From contig CM055111.1 of NCBI GenBank assembly GCA_029204225.1, forward strand, positions 16,539,019 through 16,603,018: a stretch of 64,000 bases of DNA, given 5' to 3'. Positions 22,361 through 35,200 of the stretch are shown here, piece by piece. The stretch comes from Diphasiastrum complanatum (lineage: Eukaryota > Streptophyta > Lycopodiopsida > Lycopodiales > Lycopodiaceae). The notes below the pieces were generated by a model. That model ran no database searches. It was given only the letters and a program-made list of their open reading frames with translations, and was not told the origin of the DNA. Position 1 is the stretch's first letter. Each line of letters begins with the position of its first letter. The position numbers were made by a program, and so were the translations under genes.

Positions 22361-23129
22361 TAGACCCTCTCTTATTCATCAAGTATATCCTACAGTCTAA
22401 ATTACGATTCTTTATTTATGATTCACTAGACTCCCAAGCTATACCTTAACATAAGAGAGCATCACAATTCTTAGAAGACACATGAGTTGTTCAAAAAAAG
22501 TCCTTTCCATCTGGAAAGTTTTAGGCTTTCCCAACTCACTTATGGTGCTTATATAAGGATTGTAATCCTCAAAACGCCCTTACTTAAGCCATGGCACAAA
22601 GTGCCATTCCAAATTTAGGGTCCAATCTAGAATGCATCTAGTTTTAATCTAGAAAAACTTAAGATTCACCGAAACTTCATTACGTGAAGCTCTAACTTTT
22701 GGCTACCCTCAACTATCCAACTCTACCTGAGTTTTCTGGGATATTATTCCATCATTTTGAATCAAGAAAAGATTAAGGACAAAATTTTTCATGTAGGCTA
22801 TACACCTAAACCTTTAAATGAATCCAAAATTGACTCATAAAAGTTGCAACTTATAAGCAATACATTTCAACAACAATATCCATAAGTAAGGTTATATTGT
22901 TGACTCAAACAACTAACTCAGAAGTAGTGCTCATGACTCGGTTAGCAGTATCAGATTAAGAAAATATTTGAATGTCTAGGTGTGGATCCAAAACACCACA
23001 TTCAATTTGATTCTAATCCTACCTAGGTTTATAAACAATTCTCATCGTGAAATTACTATTACCTGGTGAGAAATTGTCTCCATACTATTCTCATCAATAT
23101 AAAGTTCTAAACCAATATCTTGTTCTAAG

Positions 23130-23575
23130 AATGCCAAAACAAGCAACCACAAAGGGTACATATGGTGGACAAACCAACCCAACCCAACCCAATCACTCCT
23201 AGATCAAAGGGATCTAGCCCCCAAGCTATGGATCAATCTCAACGAGGAATGAGGAATCACTCAAGTAGCATGTAGCTACTAATCACATAATCAAGCATAC
23301 ACTAGTGAGAGCCCAAGAGGTATACTTATACCCTCCAAGGCCCATGCACCACTAGTAGTGCACTGTGACACCTCACTAGACACCTCTGTAGTCGACCTGG
23401 GACACGTCATCCAGTTCCGAAATGACTCATTGATAGACCCATATAAATACACCATCATGACTTTAGGCCTACAACCATTATTTATGACCATATGCATATA
23501 AGGGTCCGAAAGCCCTTATAATCATAAATAGCTTACAGGTTGTTGGTATAATGATCTCTAGCATGGACATGACAG
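23130..23575 (-). repeat. Gypsy fossil LTR, upper copy
   Basis: Direct repeat of 20995-21441, roughly 85-90 percent similar by eye. It represents the 5' LTR in the minus-strand orientation and is probably incomplete. Confidence 0.7.
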
Positions 23576-24700
23576 TTTGGATGGAACATTTCCTCCAAGG
23601 ACAACTCTGGATTTGTGATGCATGAGATATTTCATATAACGATCTCACTTTATCAAGACAATACAAAACACACTTCACTCTCTAGAAATGGATTAGAATG
23701 CAAACTTTTTGAGAGTGATGATAATTTATAATGATTGAAGTAAAAGGCTTTGAAGATCTCATAATTTCATTCAGACGTGTGACTCCTAAGCTAGATATGA
23801 TCCTTTGTTGATGTATCAACTTTGAACCAATCAATATCCCGATGTTTAAATACGATGTATCGACATGGGGGATACTTGGTCCTATGGGAAGATTTAACCG
23901 CAACATCTCTGAGATTTTTATTAAAATAGTTCTTTGTTTCCGTATCTCATAAAGTATCCTAGTCATCCACCAATAATCTCCGTAGTTCTCAACATAAGTT
24001 GTCTAACACTATTGCGAGTTGAGTGAGAACGTTTGTGAGGTTCTCCTAAGATATTTAAGAAATTTTGTGAAAACTCATAAATATGCACCCTCTTTTGAAA
24101 AAACCTTTTTCTGTGCATGTCATTTTAAAAAACCATCTGATTTTTTAAGTTTTTTAAAAATAAAAAATATACATTCAGACACTTGTTTCTTGAATTGTGT
24201 AATTCTATGGATTACAAATCATTAATCTTATAAAGTTCATGATTTATAAAATTTTAAGAAGCTTTATAGATTGTAAACCAAAATTTAATTCTTATTTACT
24301 AAAACCATCTTTATAAAATATACTTTGAATTTTTGCAACATTCTAAAATTTGACAATCATTTCGCTTTATTTTAACATTGAGACATTAACGGACATTTCA
24401 ATGACGAGAAAAAAAATGTCATAATTCTTTGCTATATGCAATTTATTGTTGTAATAAGATTTCAAATTTATATATCACCAAATAAACATGGTTTTGTAAG
24501 CATCCATCAACAATACATTTATAGAAAGATGTAACAATCAAATTCTACCAATCAAACATACATCACACTTTCTTATGCTCTACTTAATTAACAAAAGCAA
24601 ACAATTTTGAACATTTGAAACAATTTATCAACGTTCTATCAAATCATATCATCCATGATACGATTCGAGATATCTAGCAATTGATCATTTTTTTTCTCGG
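23576..24700. other. AT-rich sequence, little recognised
   Basis: At 23780-23910 there is a diverged copy of the outer LTR segment seen at 20870-20990; both minus strands read DTSxLNI after GPxIP. The rest (24.0-24.7 kb) is AT-rich with no supported gene. Confidence 0.45.
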
Positions 24701-24706
24701 TCGTAT

Positions 24707-25018
24707 TCACTCTTTCTCCTCATCTCTCTTCTCTTCAGGTTTATAATTTTCAAAACCTCCTTCCCCGTCGATGATTGTCTCATCTGTTAGCCCACCAAGC
24801 TCAGTTTCTTCTGAGTGGACTGGAGGCCTTGGCTCCATAGAAGCCATTTGGATCTTATCGTTGTCAGCAACCATAATGGCCCCCACCTCTTGATCCTCAT
24901 CAGAGAGCTCATTTGTGGCTGCTACACTCATCTCAATATAATGAGCTTGTACTTCATCAAGCTCAAGGGCAATGCGGTGTCTCCTAAGCTTCATTGCACA
25001 CAATGTTGCTGTACCTGA
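24707..25018 (-). pseudogene. Exon-like fragment of an unknown host gene
   Basis: The minus strand has a good 3' splice acceptor (TGTTCAATTTCAG|G) at about 25019, followed by 103 open residues to the stop at 24707: ATLCAMKLRRHRIALELDEV, HYIEMSVAATNELSDED, then a very acidic tail (ENYKPEEKRDEEKE). It looks like the last exon of a plant gene: a helical stretch followed by an acidic C-terminus. I do not recognise the family. No upstream exon is visible, so it is probably a captured fragment lying inside the foreign block of unit A2. Confidence 0.4.
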
Positions 25019-25241
25019 AATTGAACACAATAATATTTAAGGAGGGAGTTTTTCAAAGTGATTATTTATGTACTAGCATGTAATCCTTGTAATAAATATT
25101 TACCTATTCCTGCAAGTAGATCTAACACCCAGTCATTTTTACTTGAAAACAAGTTAATCAATCTGTTGATTCAAGAAAGTCTTGGAATTTTCTTGGCAAG
25201 TTCTATGTCACATGGGCAAATTTCAAAAGTTTTAGCCCCAA

Positions 25242-25262
25242 AAAAGGCTATAAATAGGGGGG
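25242..25262 (+). promoter_or_regulatory. TATA-like promoter
   Basis: CTATAAATAG at about 25247-25256 is a textbook plant TATA box. It is followed by a G/C block (GGGGGGCCTCCCC) and by a transcribed-leader-like stretch before the ORFs starting at about 25.4 kb. This arrangement is common in LTR and host promoters alike. Confidence 0.5.
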
Positions 25263-25353
25263 CCTCCCCTTGTGCAAATTCATTCTATGGGTGTGCTGGA
25301 GAGACTTTGCCAAAAATTTTCACAAAATTCAGTTATAATTTTTCAGTTCACAC

Positions 25354-26265
25354 TTGCTTCTAATCTCTCTAGTGTGTTTACACAAGCCCATACTATCAAC
25401 CGCTTGCATGCCACATTCTATCATGGCATCCGGTTGGTGCCATAAACCTTTTTTGAATCACCCTAAGCTACAAAGGTTCAGCACAAAGATTCATTTAGTG
25501 ACCATCCCAGACTTGGCGACAAAGATCAAGTTCAGTTGTAGTTTTCTGGCCAACCTCAACATTCACCTTCCTACATGTACTAGGCAACACTGGAAATGTG
25601 TCGTGTGAGTGGCCTATTCTACCTTTGATGTTGAAAACGAGTCTTTCCTAATCCCATCAGGCCAAAATGAGGTCATTGTTCCACTGGACATTTCAGTAAT
25701 CCAGGCATGGGAGTTCCTGAATGAAGGTGAAACCATCCATGGAAGTGGCACGACATATGACCACAACTACCTAAAGACCTTTTTGAAAGATGATGGTACA
25801 ACAAACATTTGTATGAATGATGGCTACACAATCCAATATATCAACAGGGACAAAGAGCTACAAGAAGCAGCGAAGCTGTTGCATATGCTGATTGAGGTCC
25901 AGAATCTCCGAATGGACTGCATTTCCCCCAATGACCTATTTGCCTTATCTTTCGTGAGGGGAGAGCAATATATCTAGCACTACAATTGGGCGGACAAGCT
26001 GACGAAGAAATTCCAACTAGCATTAAAGGGCAATAAGGCAGTCACCAAGGTCGGACACATCGTGGCAATGGTCCTCACTCACCAGCTAGGGGCCCACTGC
26101 ACAGAGCGCCTCCCTGACCTCCAGGGCAAAGATCCATATGTGTTGCACCAAGCCACTCAGCACGCACAACCTTCAAGTGCATATGGCCTGAAGGTGAAAC
26201 ACCAACAAGAATCACGCATCATAGAAAATCTAGTAAAGCAGACAAGCTTCAAGAAGCTGACATAG
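25354..26265 (+). pseudogene. Unrecognised interrupted ORF cluster
   Basis: Three in-phase open stretches follow one another: MASGWCHKPFLNHPKLQRF and onward; FLIPSGQNEVIVPLDISVIQ followed by AWEFLNEGETIHGSG; and HYNWADKLTKKFQLALKGNK, VTKVGHIVAMVLTHQLGAHC, ending SFKKLT. They look like one former protein of about 300 residues, mixed helix and strand, interrupted at about two points. I recognise no domain. With the next ORF and the TATA box upstream it forms a small transcription-unit-like block, possibly the gag-side of an unknown retroelement or a captured host gene. Confidence 0.45.
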
Positions 26266-26516
26266 CCAGCGAAGCAGATCCACAATAACAATGGTGGCCC
26301 AATACTCCACTCAATTAGCGGCCATTCTTACCAGTACAGGTCCTCCAGCAACAATCATGACAATAGTAGGCCTTTCAACACACCAACAACTTCTGGCAAT
26401 ATCCCAGGCGGATCATGTAATCTCACTTGATGTCATGATGGTCACCACCACTACGGTCCTCCTATTCACTCCACCCTCCATCACCGTCACTACCTCCTCC
26501 TCTCCAATCACCGTTT

Positions 26517-27270
26517 TTGTTTTTTTTACCAACCCCCATGCCCAAATCACCACCCCCCATCATCACTACTAGCTCTTCCTCCGCATTTAGTTTTAACTTT
26601 GATTCTGATTCTTTCGTTGCTCAACTCCTAAAAACTACAGTTACCACCATTTCTTCCACACCTTCTATCGCCACTAAAACCCCACCCACTATTCCTATCC
26701 ACGATCAAACTAACTCTTCACAACACCCTCCACAACACGACAACTACGTCTCTCCCTTCACTCACATTCCTCCATTCACTAATATTCCCCCACAGTACCC
26801 GGATGGAAATAAACCCCTTCCTTACCTGGGTCCTTGGGAGCAACTTCTCCCTTCAATGCAAAAGGACATTTGGTCTAATCACAATGCACAGACTTACCTT
26901 GCTCAATCCATTGCTAATTATCAATCATTTAGGAGCACGACGCCACATGAAAATCTTGTGCTGACCAAACAACTACAGAAAGCGGTACAAGTAGTGAACG
27001 AAGCCAATGAGCAAGCAGCACACACACGTCGAGATGAAGAACTCACTTCCAACCAAATGGACAAAATGCAAAAGGGCATAGATCAGCTTCAAGTAGAAGT
27101 CAATCAAAAGGACACACAACTAAGCCAGCTCCAAGAATGCTTGGATGCCGAAACTACTTCCAACCAAGAGTTACGTGGTACTATGATGGGACAAATCAGT
27201 GAGATTAATTTCCAATTATTTGCTCTACTTCCTATATTGGAGGGCACGATAATTTCACATTCAGCATACC
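26517..27270 (+). CDS. Unrecognised ORF with proline/serine/threonine-rich N-part and coiled coil
   Basis: About 250 residues before it runs into family A sequence at 27273. The first 100 residues are low-complexity P/S/T-rich (PPPIITTSSSS, THIPPFTNIPPQYP). Then comes LPYLGPWEQLLPSMQKDIW, and from about residue 140 a long heptad-like coiled coil (NEQAAHTRRDEELTSNQMDK, QLQVEVNQKDTQLSQLQECL). This layout recalls gag-like or structural proteins of plant retroelements, but no zinc knuckle follows. The C-terminus is cut off by the junction. The start is uncertain, since the reading is open from before the first Met. Confidence 0.45.
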
Positions 27271-27272
27271 AA

Positions 27273-28463
27273 CAACTGGATTCTTATTTCTATTGCTTGT
27301 TTTTTTAAGTGGAAGGTGTTCCAATTAGATGTCTCCAATGCTTTTCTAAATGGTTATCTTGAGGAGGAGATCTATATGGAACAACCTCAAGGATGAGTCC
27401 AAAGTGTGCTTGCTCTTCAAAAGTCTTTATGGAATCAAGCAAGCACCAAGATCATGGTATTCAAGACTTAATTTTTTTCTTATCTCACTAGGATTTACTC
27501 TTAGTGACTATGATCCTTCCATGTATCTAAAGTTTGTTGATAGCAATATTGTCATTCTTCTAATTTATGTTGATGACATTATTCTTTGTGGAAGTTGTAT
27601 CAAGCTAGTTGATGAAACTAAGCTAGCACTTGGATGTGACTTTAAAATGCAAGATCTAGGAGAGATAGGTTACATCCTAGGCCTAGAAATTGATTTTTAT
27701 AAAAATCATGTCTTTATATGCCAATCTAGATATGCTCACTCTATGTTGAAGAAATTTCATATGGGAAATTCTAAGAGCATAGATACTCCAATGGAGCAAA
27801 TTGTAAAATATCCTAATAAAGGTAATGAAACATCCTTTGAGGACATCACACTTTTTAGGATTCTTGTAGGCTCCTTGATTTGGCTTACCATTACTAGGCC
27901 CGATCTTAGTTTTTGTGCGCATAAATTGAGTCAATTTATGCAACCTCCTAAGATCCATCATTGGAAGATGGCCAAGAAGGTTTCTAAGATATGTATCTTC
28001 ATCTTGTGATTATGGTCTACTTTATAAAAGTGAAGATCCATCCATTGTTGGCTACTCGGATTCGGACTTTGCAAGTGACAAGATGGATCGAAAGTCCATT
28101 AGTGCATACACTATCTTTCTTGGAGGCAATCTAATATCTTGGCTTTCCAAAAAGCAAGATACTATATGTCTCTCTTCATGTGAGGTCGAGTACAAAGCAC
28201 TCACTACAACTTCCAAAGAGGTGCTTTGGATCAATAATCCCATATTTCATGCAAGAAGCAAGCACAAAGAAGTGTCACACCATTATGTGAGACAAAAGCT
28301 TATTGGAGGAGAAATCTATTTGGAGCATGTCAACTCGTCCTCTTGTATTGCCGATCTACTCCCCAAGCCTTTGAGCAAAAGTGCTTTCATCAAGCATTGA
28401 TCTAATCTTGGAGTTATATCAAGATCAATGTTTAAATCTTCATAGACAATTTTTTACAAGGAG
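27273..28463 (+). pseudogene. A2 RT and RNase H
   Basis: Family A pol resumes at about 27273 (FKWKVFQLDVSNAFLNGYLE) with RT (GIKQAPRSWYSR, YVDDI) and RNase H (SDSDFASDKMDRKSISAY), ending in a polypurine tract before LTR 3. The integrase and first RT part of this unit are missing because the foreign block lies there. Broken fossil with a few further breaks. Confidence 0.88.
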
Positions 28464-29195
28464 TGTGAAGAATTGAAAAAGATTATCTATGTTAGATATA
28501 GGATTATGTCTCCTATATCAAGCATCTAGGTGTAGGATGTTGATAAGAACAAATTTGGCATAAATGGCAAATACTGCATTTCCACTTGTAATGCCACTAT
28601 TGAGCCAAAATAGAGTAAGAGGCTAAACTCATGCCAATTAGAGTGTAGACAAGTGTAATGCCTTTGTTTGATGAATTCTAAGAGGTCCAATAGGATTTAG
28701 AGGTGGAACCATGTGAGGTCCAATAGAAATTTGAGGTGTGCTTGAATATAGTCCAATAGAATTAAGAGGTGCATGGATCAATGGTCCAATAGGATTAAGA
28801 GGTGACAAAGTGTGGTCCAATCATAGTTAAGCATATTGGTACCTCGTGGATCTACTAGTATCATTGTACTTCTCATTTTGGATCTAATTGATTTGGTGAT
28901 TGGGTGGATTTTGAGTGTCATTGGATTTCTAGCCTTCTCTCTCTACCCGAGAGCACATCATGGTTTTTCTCTCTCTACCCGAGGAGAGCAGCTTGTTTCT
29001 ACTTGAATAATTTTTTAATACTTTCCACACGTGTGAGTGAGAGTTGGAAGTGATTGAATGCATGTAGAAGTGTGTTTTCCCCATAGAATCAAAGATAGAT
29101 CTTGAATCTCAATCTAATCTTAGTCTTGGTGCATCTACACACCTTAGGAGATCACAAATACATGTTGTGGACAATCCACACGTGTGAAATCAACA
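28464..29195 (+). repeat. Family A LTR 3
   Basis: 732 bp, TGTGAAGAATTG...AAATCAACA, followed by the primer site TGGTATCAGAGCTC at 29196. Shared by A2 and A3. Confidence 0.9.
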
Positions 29196-30965
29196 TGGTA
29201 TCAGAGCTCACCGAAGGTTACCATGCATTTTGATCTATTTAAGTGAAAACTATTCATCATTCTTGAGCTAGAAATTATCAAGGTCCATCTTCCTAGCTAT
29301 CTTGTTCAATTTTAGATCAAAAGAGATCAAAAGGTTTGACCTGGTACTGTACGAAATCAGGTGCTCAGACACGTGTGAGGAACATCCAATTTCAGTTTGG
29401 AAGTCTCTCTCACGCTTGATCCATTTATCTTGCTTGATAGCTTCTTTTGAAGCTATTTTTGTCTAGTTTCTGATACAATCAGTTTCAATCCATTTGGTTG
29501 AGCCAATAAGATTTTGAAGAGAGTTAGGTAGGGCACCTAGACCTGGGTGGACACATTTGGTTTGGTCAAGAGATTGCTTGGTTGATCCAAAATCATAGTT
29601 TTATGCTTACCTATCTCATCTATATGTGATCTAGGCACTGTTTGGAGATCTTAGCCATTTTGTTTCATGCAATATCATTGTATTTGAGTCAAATTTGGTT
29701 TCTTAGTGTACTTTACACGTGCTAAGAGTGTTTGATCCTAACTTTTCCCATACTCCATCATTTGATGTGAAATAGATCTTGTTTTAGAGAGATTTGTGTA
29801 GCTAGTGAGAATCAATTCACAAATAGTTGCAAGATCTTTCATAGGAGGAAATAGTACTCTATTATTGGATCCTATTGAGAGTGTGTAGCAACATTTATTG
29901 TTCGTCATTTGAGTTTTCTTCACTTCAAATGTCTTCAATGGGTTCATCCTTGTTGGAACCAAGTGAAAGATTGTCCACTTCAAACTATTCAATTTGGAAG
30001 AGGTTCAAAAATACAACAAGAGAGCTAGGATGGCTCTCCACTACATTAGGATGAATGTCTCTAATGAGATATTGAGGGAGATAGGTACTTGTACAACAGC
30101 CAAAGAAGCTTGGGAGTGTCTCAAGACTATCTATGAGGCTAAGAATACCTCTAGCCTTCTCACTCTTAGAAATCAAATCTTTCAAAGTAGCCAAAAGAGT
30201 GATGAGAGTGCATCTAGTTATGTTTTGAGAGTAAAAGATATTCATAGCGAACTTGCTTGTATTGGTGATTCCATCAATCAAAATGAGCTAGTTCAAGTCA
30301 TTCTCAATGGCTTGAGAAGTGAGTTTAATAACCTTTTCCAATCCTATGCCATTAAGGAGGAGCTACCAAGTTTGGAGGCTCTCCAAAGTGTGCTAATTTT
30401 AGAACAATCAAGACAAGAGTACAAGCTCTTGAGGATGGACAAGCTCTCTCTCACTCATAATGATGGCAAAGCTCTCTTTGCCAAGGATAAGCACAAAGTG
30501 AGGAGCAAGAACCAACATCAACAATCCTCAAGCAAGGACAAAGTCAAATCCAAAGACAAAGATGAGGAGGAAAATGATTCCTCTAATGCTTCATCATCCA
30601 AGCTCAAGAAGAAGAAGATCAAGTGCTTTTATTGTGGCAAGAAAGGCTATTATGCCACCAATTGCTTCAAGAAGAAGAATCAACTCGAGCAAGCCAACAT
30701 TACCAATGAGAAGGAAGACACTATTGCAAGTGATGGAGAGGGATTTCGTATGGTCTCTAGTTTCTCATCTATTCCTTTCAATAAGGACGGCCTATGGTAT
30801 ATTGCTAGTGGAGCCTCTTCACATATGTGTAGCTCCAAGGGCTCTTTCTCTTCTATTGCTCCTTATGATGGAGTCAAGAAATCAATATACACTGCAAATG
30901 ATTTTGAATGTCCTATTGAAGGCATAGGGAACATTCCCTTGAAACTTGTATTCTCTAAAGTTTGA
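29196..30965 (+). pseudogene. A3 leader, gag and protease start
   Basis: A near-copy of 18706-20497; over the last 1.2 kb I see only about one base difference. It stops near 30963 and joins directly to a second family A leader, so the interval LTR 3-LTR 4 contains two gag regions in tandem. Broken fossil. Confidence 0.88.
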
Positions 30966-33900
30966 GGGTGGACACATTTGGTTTGGTCAATAGATTGCTT
31001 GGTTGATCCACAATCATAGTTGTATGCTTACCAATCTCATCTATATGTGATCTAGGCACTGTTTGGAGATCTTAGCCATTTTGTTTCATGCAATATCATT
31101 GTATTTGAGTCAAATTTGGTTTCTTAGTGTACTTTACACGTGCTAAGAGTGTTTGATCCTAACTTTTCCCATACTCCATCATTTGATGTGAAATAGATCT
31201 TGTTTTAGAGAGATTTGTGTAGCTAGTGAGAATCAATTCACAAATAGTTGCAAGATCTTTCATAGGAGGAAATAGTACTCTATTATTGGATCTTATTGAG
31301 AGTGTGTAGCAACATTTATTGTTCATCATTTGAGTTTTCTTCACTTCAAATGTCTTCAATGGGTTCATCCTTGTTGGAACCAAATGAAAGATTATCCACT
31401 TCAAACTATTCAATTTGAAAAATGAGGATGGAGTCCATCTTGATCCTTCAAGACGTGATGGACATAGTTCCTGGCCATGAAGAAGAACCACAAGTTCTTC
31501 AAGAGGTTCAAAAATACAACAAGAGAGCTAGGATGGCTCTTCACTACATTAAGATGAATGTCTCTAATGAGATATTGAGGGAGATAGGTACTTGTACAAC
31601 AGCCAAAGAAGCTTGGGATTGTCTCAAGACTATCTATGAGGCTAAGAATACCTCTAGCCTTCTCACTCTTAGAAATCAAATCTTTCAAAGTAGCCAAAAG
31701 AGTGATGAGAGTGCATCTAGTTATGTTTTGAGAGTAAAAGATATTCATAGCGAACTTGCTTGTATTGGTGATTCCATCAATCAAAATGAGCTAGTTCAAG
31801 TCATTCTCAATGTCTTGAGAAGTGAGTTTGATAACCTTTTCCAATCCTATGCCATTAAGGAGGAGCTACCAAGTTTGGAGGCTCTCCAAAGTGTGCTAAT
31901 TTTTAGAACAATCAAGACAAGAGTACAAGCTCTTGAGGATGGACAAGCTCTCTCTCACTCATAATGATGGCAAAGCTCTCTTTGCCAAGGATAAGCACAA
32001 AGGGAGGAGCAAGAACCAACATCAACAATCCTCAAGCAGGGACAAAGTCAAATCCAGAGACAAAGATGAGGAGCAAGATGATTCCTCTATTGCTTCATCA
32101 TCCAAGCTCAAGAAGAAGAAGATCAAGTGCTTTTACTGTGGCAAGAAAGGCTATTATGCCACCAATTGCTTCAAGAAGAAGAATCAACTCGAGCAAGCCA
32201 ACATTAGCAATGAGAAGGAAGACACTATTGCAAGTGATGGAGAGGGATCTCTTATGGTCTCTAGTTTCTCATCTACTCCTTTCAATAAGGACGGCCTATG
32301 GTATATTGCTAGTGGAGCCTCTTCACATATTTGTAGCTCCAAGGGCTCTTTTTCTTCTATTGCTCCTTATGATGAAGTCAAGAAATCAATATACACTGCA
32401 AATGATTTTGAATGTCCTATTGAAGGCATAGGGAACATTCCCTTGAAGCTTGCATCCTCTAAAGTTATTTCTTTCTCTAAAGTTCTTTATGTACCTAAGC
32501 TTAGCAAGAATCTTATTAGTGTTGGCCAATTGCTTGATAATGGCCTTGACGTAAAATTCAATGTTGATACTTGCACTATCAAAAAGAATGATGAGATACG
32601 TGCATTAGGGTGTAGATTTGGAGGCATCTATGAACTAGATCCAAATGAGTATGTGAATGCATGGAATGTTGCTCTTGTGAACAAACTCTCTATTGAGGAA
32701 TTATGGCATAGGAGGTTGGGACATCCCAACTACAAATCCATGCTCTCTATGATCAAAGAAGCCAAAGCTATTGGCCTGCCAAAGTCATTCTCCAAGAAGC
32801 TCAAGCCTTGTGAGGCTTACGCTATCGCTAAATCTCACAAAAAGCCATTTACAAGATCTTCTATCAAAAGCAAGCATCCTTTGGAGTTAATCCACTCGGA
32901 TGTGCATTTCTCATCAACTATAAGCAAGGGAGAAGCCACTTGTTTTGTTACTTTCATTGATAGTTTCACAAGATTCACTTGGATATATCTTCTTGCTTCT
33001 AGATCTATGGTGTTTGATCATTTCCTTATTTTCAAAGCTAATGTAGAGAAGCAATTCTCATTCAAGATTAAAGCTCTTAGAAGTGATGGAGGTGATGAAT
33101 ATATCTCCAATAAATTTCATGATTTTTGTGAGCTTGAAGGCATCAAAAGAGAGTTCTCTTGTGCCTACTCTCCATCTCAAAATGGAGTGGCCGAGTGAAA
33201 GAATAGATCTATATGTGAATGTGCAAAATCTATGAGAATTGAGTCATCTTTGCCCAAAGATTTTTGGGGAGAAGCCATTAATTGTGCAAATTATCTTTGC
33301 AATAGGCTCCCACATATAGCTCTTGGAGGAAAGTCACCATTTGAAATCTTATATTTGAAGAAGCCTAAGGTTCATCACCTTAGAGTTTTTGGATGCATAT
33401 GCTTTGCCCATATTCCCTTGGAAACAAGGCAGAAGGAAGATGTTAGTGCATGCAAAGGGATCATGGTTGGATACTCATCCACCAAGAAGGCCTATAGAGT
33501 CTTTATACTCTCTACTTCTCAAGTTATTGACAGTAGAGACATTTTCTTTCATGAAGATCAACACTCATCTTTTGAAGAGGCCGAGATCAAGAAGTCTATG
33601 GATGCATCACCAATTATTGATTTTGAAGACAATCATGATGTGATGGGGTCGATATTTGAAGAAAACTCTCCTCGGATTTTCTTACCAAGAAGATCCATGA
33701 GAGCTAGATCCGAGCCTAAGAGGCTCTCGTCTGTTTACAAAGGCAAACACGTGGATCTTGATTCCACTAATTATGTTTTTTATGTCTCTCATGGCGAGCC
33801 AAATAATGTACAAGAGGCACTCAATACCAAGGAGTGGTATGATGCCATGAAGCAAGGGTATGACGCATTGATCACCAACAATACTTGGGAGCTTGTGGAT

Positions 33901-35200
33901 CCTCCATCCAACAACCATGTGATTGGTTGCAAGTGGGTATTTCGGATCAAGATTCAATCATGATGGCACCATCAACAAGTATAAAGCAAGATTATGTGCC
34001 AAAGGATTTGCTCAAATTCATGGCCTTGATTATGAGGAGACCTTTGCACCCGTTGCAAAGATGGTGACAATAAGAATTCTTATTTCTATTGCTTGTTTCT
34101 TGAAGTGGAAGGTGTTCCAATTAGATGTATCCAATGCTTTTCTAAATGGTTATCTTGAGGAGGAGATCTATATGAAACAACCTCAAGGATTCATCAAGGA
34201 TGAGTCCAAAGTGTGCTTGCTCTTCAAAATTCTTTATGGACTCAAGCAAGCACCAAGATCATGGTATTCAAGACTTAATTCTCTTCTTATCTCACTAGGA
34301 TTTACTTTTAGTGACTATGATCCTTCCATGTATCTAAAGTTTGTTGATAGCAATATTGTCATTCTTCTAATTTATGTTGATGACATTATTCTTTGTGGAA
34401 GTTGTATCAAGCTAGTTGATGAAACTAAGCTAGCACTTGGATGTGACATTAAAATGCAAGATCTAGGAGAGATATATTACATCCTAGGCCTAGAAATCAA
34501 TTTTTATAAAAATCATGTCTTTATATGCCAATCTAGATATGCTCACTCTATGTTGAAGGAATTTCATATGGAAAATTCTAAGAGCATAGATACTCCAATG
34601 GAGCAAATTGTAAAATATCCTAAGAAAGGTGATGAAACATCCTTTGAGGACATCACACTTTTTAGGAGTCTTGTAGGCTCCTTGATTTGGCTTACCATTA
34701 CTAGGCCCGATCTAAGATTTTGTGTGCACAAATTGAGTCAATTTATGCAACCTCCTAAGATCCAACATTGGAAGATGGCCAAGAAGGTTTCTAAGATATG
34801 TATCTTCATCTTGTGATTATGGTCTACTTTATAAAAGTGAAGATCCATCCATTGTTGGCTACTCGGATTCTGACTTTGCTAGTGACAAGATGGATCGAAA
34901 GTCTATTAGTGCATACACTATCTTTCTTGGAGGCAATCTAATATCTTGGCTTTCCAAAAAGCAAGATACTATATCTCTCTCTTCATGTGAGGCTGAGTAC
35001 AAAGCACTCACTACAACTACCAAAGAGGTGCTTTGGATTAAGAGGTTATTAATGGATCCAAAGTGCCTCAAGGAAGATGATCTACCAATTATCTACTCAC
35101 CAAGCCTTTGAGCAAAAGTGCTTTCATCAAGCATAGATCTAATCTTGAAGTTATATCAAGATCAATGCTTAAATCTTCATAGATAATTTTTTAGGAGGAG
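30966..35200 (+). pseudogene. A4 leader to RNase H
   Basis: Starts inside the family A leader (GGTGGACACATTTGGTTTGG), then gag, zinc knuckle (CFYCGKKGYYATNC), protease, pre-integrase (LWHRRLGHPN), integrase, RT (YVDDIILCG), RNase H and the polypurine tract TTAGGAGGAG. It is the most complete family A coding region here, yet still broken, with about five breaks. It resembles A1 closely and shows the uninterrupted sequence at B1's insertion point. Confidence 0.88.

Larger units (their letters stand above)
20840..23600 (-). mobile_element. Ty3/Gypsy fossil inside the A2 foreign block
   Basis: Two direct repeats of about 440 bp (about 20995-21441 and 23130-23575) act as LTRs. On the minus strand they begin TGTCATG, and the lower one is preceded by a purine tract (AAGGGGGAAAGA). 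Between them the minus strand reads MTGHLTKLAMFRRIKTTKNA and FMSNRDPRFTGHFW, the Gypsy integrase core. Only part of pol is legible and there are many breaks. It is old and truncated. Confidence 0.75.

Noticed and set aside
25242-26265. Possible endogenous pararetrovirus start (TATA box, G/C block, leader, ORF)
   Set aside because: No coat, movement, protease or RT motif of Caulimoviridae is visible; the promoter layout alone is not enough.
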